Notes: generated by a model from the sequence alone, not told the origin. A stretch of DNA of 64,000 nucleotides from Fremontodendron californicum (GCA_030761205.1 JAULJL010000048.1:2914001-2978000); one strand, 5' to 3'; shown: positions 22,000-35,674, numbered from the stretch's first letter. Made by a program: numbers and translations.

Positions 22000-22844
22000 C
22001 TAACCAACACCCCTTCTTGGCTTTTTAGACTTGTCAGGCTCATACATGAAAATTTCCAAATTTATGCGTTTGAGAGGAAGCTTTCTTTGCACAACAGTGG
22101 ATGCATTCTCCATTACAAGTATTATTCCATCATCCTTTGTGGTGCATATCTCATCGAGGAATGGAGCATATTTTGATACTTGTTGAATGGCATCCACAAA
22201 CAAGTTGTTTAAGGTTTCTGGCATGTGTTGTTCATGTTCTTCCTCCTTGAACTTTGCAAATCTACTAGGAAAAGGTGGAGAAGAAACATTAGTAAAAAGT
22301 GGAACCTTAAACGTTACCTCAGGTGCCGAAATACACTTATTTGGATTTGTGGCTTCATTATCCTCAAGAATAGAATCCATCTCTAATTTTGTCTCATCCT
22401 CATCTTGTTCCTCATTCCTCAAGGTCACAATAGTAGCATTCTCCTTTGGGTTAATCATCGTTTGGGCAGGGAGTTCTTCAGATCTTTGTGCTACCCATCC
22501 CACCATACTACTAGTCAATTGGATCATTTGCTTTTCTAAACTCTTTATGCTTGCCCTTGTTTCCTGTTGAAATTGCAAAGTATCAGTAACAAGAGAATAG
22601 ACAAGATCTTCTAAAGAAGTACCTGAGTTTTGAGTCATATGCGGTGGTTGAAAAAGATCTAGTTCTTGGGACCATGATTGATTGAAGCTAGATGGATGAG
22701 TGTAATTGGCATAAGGATCTACTTCTTGGTAATTTTTCGAGTAGCCATAATTAGTATGATCCCACCATCCCTCATGGTAAGTGTTTGAGTAATGATCATA
22801 CTGTTGGTCTTGGAACACTTGATGGCCTTGACATCCTCCCATGG
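22000..22844 (-). pseudogene. Gag-like fragment of S1 (5' end deleted)
   Basis: This is the gag-like ORF from MGGCQGHQVFQDQQ to its normal end KPRRGVG, nearly identical to 57416-58260. About 30 N-terminal codons, the leader and the primer site are missing: the ORF abuts the LTR at 22844/22845 and the frame runs on into LTR sequence. Like its relatives it lacks the capsid domain and zinc knuckle. Confidence 0.85.
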
Positions 22845-24718
22845 TGATGCACCCAAAAGAGTGTATCTTATTTAACCTTGCACTAAAAAGATCAATTGTA
22901 AGTATAATGATTAGCAAGGGTCGAGTCCTCAGGGATTGGGTTTTAATTTATGAGTTATTAGTTTATAACTTACGTTCAAAGAAAACAATAAAAGAAAAGG
23001 GGTTTTTGAAGCCAGATTTAAACTAAGTAAATAATAAGAATAAGATGCAAGGCGGTATAACCAGCCAATAAAAATATATATACTAAATTAGGCGGTATAA
23101 CCAGCCAATAAAAATATATATACTAAATTAGGCGGTATAACCAGCCAATAAAAATAAAACAAAGTTAATATACAAATTAGGCGGTATAACCAGCCAATAA
23201 AAATAAATATAAAAAATAAGCAAACTAAAAGTAAGAAAACAAGTAAGTAAGAAGAATTAAATATGAAAAATATGGTTAAGATTTCATTCTCCACCACTAG
23301 ACATCATTAAGAATCAATTTCAGATCTATCAATATCAACCAACTATCAAAGTTAACAACCGTAGATAACAACAAGCTCTGTTACCCCAATCTTTCCTTAG
23401 TTTGTCGTTAAATAGAACAAGCTCTCTATTTAATCTCTAACCATTAAACAACCTAGAATAAGCTCTCTAAATTCAATTTAATGGCAGCTTTATGATGAGA
23501 AAGATAGGTTGATCTAAGCAACAAACACATAAGCTCGGATTGTTCAACTTAGGTTATGTTCCACTTTGCAATTATTGAAAACTTGATCATAATCATTAAT
23601 CACAAATTGCCACTTATGAATAGGAAATCAAGACAATTACACGGATCAAGACTCCTAAACTAGCAATAGATAATTATCAAGATCTATCTAGTTGTACACC
23701 TAAATAAATCAAGACAACATCATGAACAATTCTTATAGAAGAACATAAGCAACTTTGATAGAAAATTAATGATAGATAGAATCTGAAAATCAATCACAAA
23801 ACATGTCTAGGGCTTTGAAATCACCCTTAACCAAATAGAAGTTTAGCCTAGCATAGGCATTATAAACATAAAATTAAATAGAATCTAAGAAGAAAATAAA
23901 AGAAAGAAAGAAGAAGAAGAAGAATATTAATTATCCAACCTCTTGCTCTTTCTAAAGAAAAACAAAACTAGAGAAAAGAAAGAAGAAGAAAACTTAGAGA
24001 ATTTTATTACAATGGCTAATATCCTACCTATGTACAATATCATCCCTTACAATCATCCAAGGCCCTCTATTTATACACATTTTGGAGGGCTAAATGACAA
24101 GAGACAAGCTTTACAAATTTCAAAGGTAGGTATAATAGGTGGGTGCATTTTCTAACAATTTTCGTCATACATGACGATTTTGATCAGCCAACTTGATGGT
24201 CGATTTTGTCAATTTTGCAGGCCTTATCTGATCACATGGTCTTCTAGTAAAATGTTACCCTATCAGTTACTGATCCATAGCCGTTGGAATCAGCTCATTT
24301 GCTGATGTGGATAAGAAGATATGGGCAAAATACCAAAACAGGTCAGCACAGACGTCATTGCACATCAGCCAACTTGATGGTCGATTTCGCTAGGGAAAAC
24401 GACTCCGTTTCAAGAAGTGTAAAACATGAAAAAGATAGATATGCCTCTTAGCTTTGCACGGCTACAAATTTCAGCCTTATTGCTTCAGTGAAACTCGAGA
24501 TATAGCTGATATGGCAAAAGGTGTCGGAATTGGAACTGAACTGGATTTGCCCTTAATTCTAGTAATCTGAAATCACTCAAATAAACTTGTGAAAAAGACC
24601 AAAATACATAAAAATATAAAAGATCATAAACACAATTAGACTAAACAATAATAACTCGTATTTGACACAAAACAATAATAAAACATAACTAAAAACTATA
24701 TAATTATACGAGTTATCA
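22845..24718 (-). repeat. 5' LTR of S1
   Basis: 1874 bp, the same length as the partner LTR. Its inner edge TGATGCACCC joins gag-like sequence directly (CCCATGG before it) rather than a primer site. Confidence 0.93.
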
Positions 24719-25631
24719 AAGAGCTCACACCTTTGCAAGAAGAGCGACTTATCCGGGTGCTTAGAGAGCATAAAACAGCAATTGGTTGGACAATTTTCCG
24801 ATATCAATGGAATAAGCCCATCCATGTGCATGCACCGGATTTTGCTAGAGGAGGGGTCCAAACCAACAAGAGAAGGCCAAAGAAGATTGAACCCTCCTAT
24901 GATGGAGGTTGTGAAAAAAGGAGATACTGAAGCTCCTAGATGTTGGAGTGATCTATCCTATCTCGGATAGCAAATGGGTGAGCCCAGTCCAAGTGGTTCC
25001 AAAGAAATCAGGTGTAATGGTGGTAACAAATAATGAGAATGAACTTGTTGCTACTAGGATTCAAACAGGGTGGCCAATTTGTATTGATTATCGAAAACTT
25101 AATTCCACAACTCGCAAAGACCACTTTCCTTTACCTTTTATTGATCAAATGCTTGAAAAGTTAGCTGGCCATTCTCATTATTGTTTTCTTGATGGTTTTT
25201 CAGGTTATAATCAGATAGCCATTGCTCCGGAGGACCAAGAGAAAACAACATTCACATGTCCATTTGGTACTTTTGCATACCGGCGTATGCCATTTGGTCT
25301 TTGTAATGCACCAGCTACATTCCAAAGGTGTATGGTTAGCATATTTTCAGATTATGTAGAGAACATCATAGAAGTGTTTATGGATGATTTTAGTGTCTAT
25401 GGTGATTCTTTTGATAGATGTCTAGAGAACCTTACACTTGTACTCGAAAGATGCATGGAAATTAACCTTGTTTTGAATTGGGAAAAATGTCACTTTATGG
25501 TAGAACAAGGAATAGTTTTGGGCCATGTTATTTCTTCTAGAGGGATAGAGGTTGATAAATCTAAAATAGATATTACGCATTCTTTATCACCTCCCACAAA
25601 TGTGAGAGAGGTTCGTTCTTTTCTTGGACAT
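24719..25631 (+). pseudogene. Element A reverse transcriptase (middle pol fragment)
   Basis: This continues pol after S1: the linker and the first part of reverse transcriptase, with YRKLNSTTRKDHFPLPFIDQ, FSGYNQIAIAPEDQEKTTF, and the catalytic FMDDF. An apparent frameshift near 24800-24930 separates the start from the main open frame at 24948. The fragment stops at the GACAT target of element B and continues at 33843. Codon GAG is intact at the position where B has a stop. Confidence 0.9.
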
Positions 25632-27488
25632 TGATAACTCGTATAATTATATAGTTTTTAGTTATGTTTTATTATTGTTTTGTGTCAAATATGAGTTATT
25701 ATTGTTTAGTCTAATTGTGTTTATGATCTTTTATATTTTTATGTAATTTGGTATTTTTCACAAGTTTCTTTGAGTGATTTCAGATTACTAGAATTAAGGG
25801 CAAATCCAATTCAGTTCCAATTCCGACACCTTTTGCCATATCAGCTATATCTCGAGTTTCACTGAAGCAATAAGGCTGAAATTTTAACCGTGCAAAGTTA
25901 AGAGGCATATCTATCTTTTTCATGTTTTACACTTCTTGAAACGGAGTCGTTTTCCCTAGCGAAATCGACCATCAAGTTGGCTGATGTGCAATGACGTCTG
26001 TGCTGACCTGTTTTCGTATTTTGACCATATCTTCTTATCCACATCAGCAAATGAGCTGATTCCAACGGCTATGGATCAATAACTGATAGGGGAACATTTT
26101 TCTAGAAGACGATGTGATCAGATCAGGCCGCCAAAATTGACAAAATCGACCATCAAGTTGGCTGATCAAAATTGTCATACAATATGACGAAAATTGTTAG
26201 AAAAATGCACCCACCTATTATACCTACCTTTGAAATTTGTAAAGCTTGTCTCTTGTCATTTAGCCTTCCAAAATGTGTATAAATAGAGGGCCTTGGATGA
26301 TTGTAAGAAATTGTACATTGGTAGGATATTAGCCATTGTAATAAAATTCTCTAAGTTTTCTTCTTCTTTCTTTTCTCTAGTTTTCTTTTTCTTTATTTTC
26401 TTCTTCTTCTTTCTTTCTTTTATTTCCTTCTTAGATTCTCTTTAATTTTATGTTTATGTTTACAATGCCTATGCTAGGCTAAACTTCTATTTGGTTAAGG
26501 GTGATTTCAAAGCCCTAGACATGTTTTGTGATTGATTTTCAGATTCTATCTATCATTAATTTTCTATCAAAGTTGCTTATGTTCTTCTACAAGAATTGTT
26601 CATGATGTTGTCTTGATTTATTTAGGTGTACAACTAGATAGATCTTGATAATTATCTATTGCTAGTCTAGGAGTCTTGATCCGTGTAATTGTCTTGATTT
26701 CCTATTCATAAGTGGCAATTTGTGATTAATGATTATGGTCAAGTTTTCAATAATTGCAAAGTGGAACATAACCTAAGTTGAACAATCCGAGCTTATGTGT
26801 TTGTTGCTTAGATCAACCTATCTTTCTCATCATAAAGCTGCCATTAAATTGAATTTAGAGAGCTTATTCTAGGTTGTTTAATGGTTAGAGATTAAATAGA
26901 GAGCTTGTTCTATTTAACGACAAACTAAGGAAAGATTGGGATAACAGAGCTTGTTGTTATCTACGGTTGTTAACTTTGATAGTTGGTTGATATTGATAGA
27001 TCTGAAATTGATTCTTAATGATGTCTAGTGGTGGAGAATGAAACCTTAACCATATTTTTCATATTTGATTCTTCTTAGTTACTTGTTTTCTTACTTTTCT
27101 AGTTTGTTTATTTTTAAAAGTATATTTATTTTTATTGGCTGGTTATACCGCCTAATTTGTATATTAACTTTGTTTTATTTTTATTGGCTGGTTATACTGC
27201 CTAATTTAGTATATATATTTTTATTGGCTGGTTATACCACCTAATTTAGTATATATATTTTTATTGGCTGGTTATACCGCCTTGCATCTTATTCTTATTA
27301 TTTGCTTTAGTTTAAATCTGGCTTCAAAAACCCCTTTTCTTTTATTGTTTTCTTTGAACGTAAGTTATAAACTAATAACTCATAGATTAAAACCCAATCC
27401 CTGAGGACTCGACCCTTGCTAATCATTATACTTACAATTGATCTTTTTAGTGCAAGGTTAAATAAGATACATTCTTTTGGGTGCATCA
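25632..27488 (+). repeat. 5' LTR of element B
   Basis: TGATAACTCG...GTGCATCA, 1857 bp, with a TATA box at 26278-26285, 25-bp direct repeats 181 bp apart, a pyrimidine-rich tract and four minisatellite units. It shares the LTR type of the non-autonomous elements, supporting B's group as the likely source of their enzymes. Confidence 0.94.
26278..26285 (+). promoter_or_regulatory. TATA box in 5' LTR of B
   Basis: TATAAATA followed by GAGGGCCTTGG lies in the middle of the 5' LTR, about 1.3 kb upstream of the gag start. It is the probable promoter of the element RNA, judged by sequence and position only. Confidence 0.65.
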
Positions 27489-27494
27489 AATTTT

Positions 27495-27512
27495 TGGCGC
27501 CGTTGCCGGGGA
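27495..27512 (+). other. Primer-binding site of element B (tRNA-Asp type)
   Basis: TGGCGCCGTTGCCGGGGA begins six bases after the LTR end and fits the tRNA-Asp 3' terminus. Confidence 0.93.
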
Positions 27513-27596
27513 TTGCTTTCTTTAGTTTATTAGTTTATTGGTTTATTCTTATTTTCTGTTCTAATTATTTACTTTCTTATTTTTTTTTATTAGTGA

Positions 27597-30500
27597 ATGT
27601 TCCAAGCTCCTGAAGAAGACTTACGACTCAGGAGAATTCGGGAATTTATAACTTCTCACCAACAACCAATCGAGGAGTTGATCCAAAACATCCAAGAGGA
27701 GCAAGGAGAGATGGCAGCAGCTGACAACCGAACTCTCAAGGAGTTAGCCGCTCCGGACTTGGGTCAACAACCATTATGCATTGAATATGCTAATCTTGAG
27801 GTAGCTTTTGAATTAAAATCTGGTTTGATTCATCTTCTTCCAACTTTTCATGGTTTTGCAGGAGAGGATCCAAATAAGCACCTCAAGGAATTCCATGTAG
27901 TTTGCTCAAGCATGAGACCAACAGGGGTCACGGAAGAGCAAGTTAAGTTGAGAGCCTTCCCATTCTCTCTAGCTGATTCAGCAAAGGAATGGCTCTACTA
28001 TCTACCATCCGGGACCATCACTACATGGAATGATTTGAAGAAAGCATTCTTGGAAAGGTATTTCCCAGCATCTAAGGCTGCCAACATTAGGAAAGAGATA
28101 TGTGGGATTCGGCAATACAACGGAGAGTCCTTATATGAATATTGGGAGAGGTTCAAGAAACTTTGTGCATCATGTCCACACCATCAAATAAGTGAACAAC
28201 TTCTCATCCAATACTTCTATGAAGGTCTCATGCCCATGGAGAGAAGTATGATAGATGCCGCTAGTGGGGGAGCTCTAGTTGATAAGACTCCCAAGGCTGC
28301 CAGAACATTAATCTCCAACATGGCAGCCAATTCTCAACAGTTCTCAATGAGACAAGATCCATCACCACAACCCAAGAGAGTTAATGAGGTAAGTATATCA
28401 TCCCTTGAACAAAAATTTGATAAACTGACTTCTCTTGTTCAACAATTGGCTGTAGGTAAAATACAACAAATAAAGGCTTGTGGCATATGTTCAAACATAG
28501 GGCACCAAACTGATATGTGTCCAACACTTCAAGAGGATACCAATGAACATGTGAATGCCATGGGTGGATTTCAGAACCAATCAAGGAAATATGATCCCTA
28601 CCCAAACACTTACAATCCAGGATGGAGGGATCATCCAAACTTCAATTATGGAGGGAACCAATCACAAACTATTCCTCCACCATTTGACCACAGGCCACCG
28701 GGTTTTCAGCAAAGAGTGCAACAACCATACCAAACCCGACAACAACTACCACCCACCCAAAATTCAGGTACTTCTCTTGAAGATCTTGTTAAAGCTCTTT
28801 CTACTAATACAATTCAATTTCAACAGGAAACAAAGACAAGTATTCGAAATTTGGAGACTCAAATAGGGCAATTGGCAACAACCATGAGTCAAATGCAAGC
28901 AAGGGATTCTGGGAAATTACCTTCCCAAACCATAGTGAATCCAAGAGAGAATGCCAATGCTATAACTTTAAGAAGTGGGAAACAGCTAGAGACACCACAA
29001 AATGATAGTGCTCAAGGGGAGAACAATACCATGACATCCTCTTCACATCCCAACGAGCCACTAAAAAAGGTAATTCCTAAACCATCCTTTCCTTCTTATA
29101 TAACCCCTCCACCTTTTCCTAGCAGGTTAGCAAAGTCCAAGAAGGAGGAGCAAGAGAAGGAAATTTTGGAAACCTTCCGGAAAGTAGAGGTGAACATTCC
29201 TTTACTAGATGCTATCAAGCAAGTGCCAAGATATGCCAAGTTCCTAAAAGAGTTGTGCACATCTAAACGGAAGTTGAAATGGAATGAAAAGGTAAGTGTG
29301 GGGGAGAATGTGTCAGCTGTTCTTCAAAAGAAACTCCCACCTAAATGCAAGGATCCAGGTATGTTTACCATTCCTTGTAAGATAGGCAACACCAGGTTTG
29401 AGCGTGCTATGCTAGATCTAGGGGCATCTATTAATGTCATGCCATATTCAATTTATGCTTCATTGAATCTAGGACCATTAGAGGAAACCGGTGTTATAAT
29501 ACAACTTGCTGACCGTTCTAACACTTATCCAAGAGGAGTTGTAGAAGACGTTCTTGTACAGGTTAATGAATTGGTTTTTCCCGCTGACTTTTATGTTATT
29601 GAGATGGAAGATGAGATGTCTTCTAATCCCACACCTATTCTATTAGGGAGACCATTCTTGAAAACAGCAAGAACTAAAATAGATGTACATGATGGCACTT
29701 TAACTATGGAATTTGATGGTGAAATAATTCGCTTTAACATTTTTGAGGCCATGAGATATCCTAGTGATGTGCATTCTGTTTTTAATATTGATATAATTGA
29801 CTCACTAGTGCAGCAAACTTATGAGCTAGATGGTGAAGATAGTGTGGAGATAGTCCTTAGCAAACATCTCGGAATATGGAATGCTAAAGGGGAATTAGCC
29901 TTGAGTAACCATGTGGAAGGGGCACTAGAATCTTTACACTCACTGCCACCTAAAGATGCAAGGTTTGATGTTTCATTTATTGATTTGCAATTATCTAATG
30001 AGAAACTTCTACCTTCCATTTTGCAGGCACCAACTTTAGAGTTGAAACCACTACCGAACCACTTGAAATATGTGTTCTTAGTTGAAAAGGACACACTACC
30101 TGTCATCATTGCCAAAGAGCTCACACCTTTGCAAGAAGAGCGACTTATCCGGGTGCTTAGAGAGCATAAAACAGCAATTGGTTGGACAATTGCCGATATA
30201 ATGGGAATAAGCCCATCCATGTGCATGCACCGGATTTTGTTAGAGGAGGGGTCCAAACCAACAAGAGAAGCACAAAGAAGATTGAACCCTCCTATGATGG
30301 AGGTTGTGAAAAAGGAGATACTGAAGCTCCTAGATGTTGGAGTGATCTATCCTATCTCGGATAGCAAATGGATGAGCCCAGTCCAAGTGGTTCCAAAGAA
30401 ATCAGGTGTAACGGTGGTAACAAATAATGAGAATGAACTTGTTCCTACTAGGATTCAAACAGGATGGCGAGTTTGTATTGATTATCGTAAACTTAATTCC

Positions 30501-32627
30501 ACAACTCGCAAAGACCACTTTCCTTTACCTTTTATTGATCAAATGCTTGAAAGGTTAGCTGGCCATTCTCATTATTGTTTTCTTGATGGTTTTTCAGGTT
30601 ATAATCAGATAGCCATTGCTCCGGAGGACCAATAGAAAACAACATTCACATGTTCATTTGGTACTTTTGCATACCGGCGTATGCCATTTGGTCTTTGTAA
30701 TGCACCAGCTACATTCCAAAGGTGTATGGTTAGCATATTTTCAGATTATGTAGAGAACATCATAGAAGTGTTTATGGATGATTTTAGTGTCTATGGTGAT
30801 TCTTTTGATAGATGTCTAGAGAACCTTACACTTGTACTTGAAAGATGCATGGAAACTAACCTTGTTTTGAATTGGGAAAAATGTCACTTTATGGTAGAAC
30901 AAGGAATAGTTTTGGGCCATGTTATTTCTTCTAGATGGATAGAGGTTGATAAATCTAAAATAGATATTATGCATTCTTTACCACCTCCCACAAATGTGAG
31001 AGAGGTTCGTTCTTTTCTTGGACATGCAGGTTTCTATAGGAGATTTATCAAAGACTTCTCAAAGATCACATTACCTATTTGCAAGCTACTACAAAAAGAT
31101 ATGGTTTTCCACTTTGATGACAAATGCAAAGAAGCGTTCAAAACATTGAAGGGACTCTTGACATCAGCTCCTATCATCCAACCACCAGATTGGAATGTAC
31201 CTTTTGAAATCATGTGTGATGCTAGTGACTATGCCATTGGAGCTGTTTTGGGCCAAAGGGTTGGCAAAGCCTCACATGCCATTTATTATGCCTCACGAAC
31301 TCTTAATGATGCTCAATTGAACTATTCCACTACTGAAAAAGAACTTTTGGCTGTTGTATTTGCTTTAGAAAAATTTCGATCTTATTTAATTGGTACTAAA
31401 GTAATTGTATATTCTGACCATGCAGCCCTTAAGTACTTACTCACTAAAAAGGAGGCCAAACCAAGGTTGATTAGATGGATACTTCTCTTACAAGAGTTTG
31501 ATTTGGAGATAAAAGATAAGAGAGGTAGTGACAACCTGGTTGCGGACCATCTTAGCCGTTTAGTTCATGAAGAGGATGCACTACCCTTGAATGAGAACTT
31601 TCCGGATGAGCAACTTCTTTTTATAAGTACAACAACTCCTTGGTATGCTGATATTGTTAATTACTTAGTTACCAAGAAGTTGCCACAAGAGTTGACACAA
31701 GCTCAAAGAAATAAGATCAAGAGTGATGCCAAATACTACATATGGGATGATCCTTACCTTTGGAAGCATTGCTCCGATCAGATTATAAGAAGGTGTGTAC
31801 TCGAAACTGAATTTCAATCTATTCTCACCTTTTGTCACTCTTATGCATGTGGAGGACACTTTGGATCCAAAAGAACAGCCATGAAAATTCTTGATTCTGG
31901 ATTTTATTGGCCTACCATATTCAAAGATGCATACCTCTTTTGCAACTCATGTGATCGTTGCCAAAGAACAGGTAACTTAGGTGCTAGAAATCAAACGCCT
32001 CAAACTCCAATACTTATTGTTGAAATTTTTGATGTATGGGGCATAGATTTCATGGGACCTTTTCCTCCTTCTTTTGGTAATCTTTATATTTTACTTGCCG
32101 TTGATTATGTTTCAAAGTGGGTGGAAGCAAAATCCACTAGGACTAATGACTCTAAAGTTGTTTCAGATTTTGTCAAGACTAACATCTTTGCTAGGTTTGG
32201 AACACCAAAGGCCATAATCAGCGATAGAGGTACTCACTTTTGCAATAGGACTATGGAAGCACTTTTGAGGAAGTATAACATCACACACAAGGTCTCCACC
32301 TCATATCATCCTCAAACTAGTGGGCAAGCTGAAGTGTCAAACCGAGAAGTTAAGTCCATCCTTGAAAAGACAGTTAATCCAAATAGGAAGGATTGGAGTT
32401 CACGACTTGATGATGCACTTTGGGCTTATAGGACAGCATATAAGACACCCATTGGTATGTCTCCTTATCGACTTGTTTATGGTAAGCCTTGTCATCTTCC
32501 GGTTGAATTGGAACATAAATCATATTGGGCTATCAAACAATGCAACATGGAGATGGATGAGACAGGAAAGAAAAGAAAACTTGACCTACAAGAATTAGAG
32601 GAGATAAGGAATGATACCTACCTTTGA
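27597..32627 (+). pseudogene. Gag-pol polyprotein of element B (one stop, 3' truncated)
   Basis: One frame encodes gag, protease, reverse transcriptase, RNase H and integrase. Visible parts: capsid-like gag (about residues 60-250), CCHC knuckle (CGICSNIGHQTDMC, about 294-307), glutamine-rich tail, protease DLGAS (about 605), reverse transcriptase with FMDDF (about 1058), RNase H starting CDASDYAIG (about 1206), integrase zinc region (H/H and CNSCDRC, about 1412-1455) and DDE core (GIDFMG, ISDRG, then the Glu of QAEVSNRE). A TAG at 30633-30635 replaces GAG within reverse transcriptase. The frame ends in LTR sequence, losing about 110 integrase C-terminal residues. The ATG at 27597 follows the leader directly and is shared with A. 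Confidence 0.93.
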
Positions 32628-33842
32628 AATTTGTAAAGTCTGTCTCTTGTCATTTAGCCTTCCAAAATGTGTATAAATAGAGGGCCTTGGATGATTGTAA
32701 GAGATTGTACATTGGTAGGATATTAGCCATTGTAATAAAATTCTCTAAGTTTTCTTCTTCTTTCTTTTCTCTAGTTTTCTTTTTCTTTATTTTCTTCTTC
32801 TTCTTTCTTTCTTTTATTTCCTTCTTAGATTCTCTTTAATTTTATGTTTATGTTTACAATTCCTATGCTAGGCTAAACTTCTATTTGGTTAAGGGTGATT
32901 TCAAAGCCCTAGACATGTTTTGTGATTGATTTTCAGATTCTATCTATTATTAATTTTCTATCAAAGTTGCTTATGTTCTTCTACAAGAATTGTTCATGAT
33001 GTTGTCTTGATTTATTTAGGTGTACAACTAGATAGATCTTGATAATTATCTATTGTTAGTCTAGGAGTCTTGATCCGTGTAATTGTCTTGATTTCCTATT
33101 CATAAGTGGCAATTTGTGATTAATGATTATGGTCAAGTTTTCAATAATTGCAAAGTGGAACATAACCTAAGTTGAACAATCCGAGCTTATGTGTTTGTTG
33201 CTTAGATCAACCTATCTTTCTCATCATAAAGCTGCCATTAAATTGAATTTAGAGAGCTTATTCTAGGTTGTTTAATGGTTAGAGATTAAATAGAGAGCTT
33301 GTTCTATTTAACGACAAACTAAGGAAAGATTGGGATAACAGAGCTTGTTGTTATCTACGGTTGTTAACTTTGATAGTTGGTTGATATTGATAGATCTGAA
33401 ATTGATTCTTAATGATGTCTAGTGGTGGAGAATGAAACCTTAACCATATTTTTCATATTTGATTCTTCTTACTTACTTGTTTTCTTACTTTTCTAGTTTG
33501 TTTATTTTTAAAAGTATATTTATTTTTATTGGCTGGTTATACCGCCTAATTTGTATATTAACTTTGTTTTATTTTTATTGGCTGGTTATACCGCCTAATT
33601 TAGTATATATATTTTTATTGGCTGGTTATACCGCCTTGCATCTTATTCTTATTATTTGCTTTAGTTTAAATCTGGCTTCAAAAACCCCTTTTCTTTTATT
33701 GTTTTCTTTGAACGTAAGTTATAAACTAATAACTCATAGATTAAAACCCAATCCCTGAGGACTCGACCCTTGCTAATCATTATACTTACAATTGATCTTT
33801 TTAGTGCAAGGTTAAATAAGATACACTCTTTTGGGTGCATCA
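32616..33842 (+). repeat. 3' LTR of element B, 5' part deleted
   Basis: It begins inside the LTR (ACCTACCTTTG, matching about 26222 of the 5' LTR), fused to the integrase coding region, and ends GTGCATCA next to the GACAT duplication. It carries three minisatellite units against four in the 5' LTR and differs from it at a few positions. Confidence 0.93.
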
Positions 33843-35674
33843 GACATGCAGGTTTCTATAGGAGATTTATCAAAGACTTGTCAAAGATCACATTACCTCC
33901 TTGCAAGCTACTACAAAAAGATGTGGTTTTCCACTTTGATGATAAATGCAAAGAGGCGTTTGAAACATTGAAGGGACTCTTGACATCAGCTCCTATCATG
34001 CAACCACCAGATTGGAATGTACCTTTTGAAATCTTGTGTGATGCTAGTGACTATGCCATTGGAGCTGTTTTGTGCCAACGGGTTGGCAAAGCCTCACATG
34101 CCATTTATTATGCCTCCCGAACTCTTAATGATGCTCAATTGAACTATTCCACTACTGAAAAAGAACTTTTGGCTGTTGTATTTGCTTTAGAAAAATTTCG
34201 ATCTTATTTAATTGGTACTAAAGTAATTGTATATTCTGACCATGCGGCTCTTAGGTACTTACTCACTAAGAAGGAGGCCAAACCAAGGTTGATTAGATGG
34301 ATACTTCTCTTACAAGAGTTTGATTTGGAGATAAAAGATAAGAGAGGTAGTGAAAACCTGGTTGCGGACCATCTTAGCCGTTTAGTTCATGAAGAGGATG
34401 TACTACCCTTGAATGAGAACTTTCCGGATGAGCAACTTCTTTTTATAAGTACAACAAGTCCTTGGTATGCCGATATTGTTAATTACTTAGTTACCAAGAA
34501 GTTGCCACAAGAGTTGACACAAGCTCAAAGAAATAAGATCAAGAGTGATGCCAAATACTACATATGGGATGATCCTTATCTTTGGAAGCATTGCTCCAAT
34601 CAGATTATAAGAAGGTGTGTACTCGAATCTGAATTTCAATCTATTCTCATGTTTTGTCACTCTTATGCATGTGGAGGACACTTTGGATCCAAAAGAACAG
34701 CCATGAAAGTTCTTGATTCTGGATTTTATTGGCCTACTATATTCAAAGATGCATACCTCTTTTGCAAGTCATGTGATCGTTGCCAAAGAACAGGTAACTT
34801 AGGTGCTAGAAATCAAATGCCTCAAACTCCAATACTTATTGTTGAAATTTTTGATGTCGTGGAAGTAAAATCCACTAGGACTAATGACTCTAAAGTTGTT
34901 TCAGATTTTGTCAAGACTAACATCTTTGCTAGGTTTGGAACGCCAAAGGCCATAATCAGCGATAGAGGTACTCACTTTTGCAATAGGACTATGGAAGCAC
35001 TTTTGAGGAAGTATAACATCACACACAAGGTCTCCACCTCATATCATCCTCAAACTAGTGGGCAAGCTGAAGTGTCAAACCGAGAAGTTAAGTCTATCCT
35101 TGAAAAGACAGTTAATCCAAATAGGAAGGATTGGAGTTCACGACTTGATGATGCACTTTGGGCTTATAGGACAGCATATAACACACCCATTGGTATGTCT
35201 CCTTATCGACTTGTTTATGGTAAGCCTTGTCATCTTCCGGTTGAGTTGGAACATAAATCATATTGGGCTATCAAACAATGCAACATGGAGATGGATGAGA
35301 CAGGTAAGCAAAGAAAACTTGACCTACAAGAATTAGAGGAGATAAGGAATGATGCCTATGAGAATTCTAGGATTTACAAGGAAAAGACTAAGGCATTCCA
35401 TGACAAGATGATATCAAGAAAGGACTTTGTTGTTGGACAAAAAGTTCTTCTCTTCCATTCACGCCGTAAGTTATTTCCAGGTAAGTTACGTTCTCGTTGG
35501 GTTGGACCTTTTGTTATTACTAATGTATTTACTCCTGGTGCAGTTGAAATCCAAAGCCCAAAAACAGATAAGGTGTTCAAAGTGAATGGTCATAGATTGA
35601 AGCCTTACTATGAGAACTTTCCCATACAAGATGTGGAGGAGTTACCACTTTTTCAGCCAAATTATGTTGAATAA
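33843..35674 (+). pseudogene. Element A RNase H and integrase (C-terminal pol)
   Basis: The pol frame of A resumes after B: connection domain (YRRFIKDLSKI), RNase H (CDASDYAIG, YSTTEKELLAVVFALEKF, VYSDHAAL), integrase zinc region (CKSCDRCQ), and a core in which an 84-bp in-frame deletion near 34857 removes 28 residues including the first catalytic Asp. ISDRGTHF and the catalytic Glu remain. Unlike B it keeps the C-terminal part (RWVGPFVI, then VNGHRLKPYY) and the natural stop at 35674. The start codon inside the B LTR is not its own. Confidence 0.92.

Larger units (their letters stand above)
18252..24718 (-). mobile_element. Short non-autonomous Athila-like element S1
   Basis: S1 is 6467 bp, with two 1874-bp LTRs (18252-20125 and 22845-24718) and target duplication AAGAG (18247-18251 and 24719-24723). 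The internal region (20126-22844) has the usual 3' non-coding region and a gag-like fragment but no LOG-like cassette, no pol and no primer site. Reading the two LTRs by eye I saw about four mismatches, so the insertion looks recent. Confidence 0.93.
25632..33842 (+). mobile_element. Autonomous-type Athila-like element B (3' deletion)
   Basis: B sits inside the reverse transcriptase of A with target duplication GACAT (25627-25631 and 33843-33847). The order is 5' LTR, tRNA-Asp primer site, gag-pol, then a truncated 3' LTR. The end of pol, the 3' UTR, the polypurine tract and the first third of the 3' LTR are deleted at 32615/32616. Together with a stop codon in reverse transcriptase this makes B defective, though it is the best-preserved pol copy here. 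Confidence 0.93.

Noticed and set aside
22845..22917. Extended N-terminus of the S1 gag-like ORF
   Set aside because: These codons are LTR sequence joined by deletion; the same LTR-edge peptide appears at other LTR junctions (for example 33770 and 63559).
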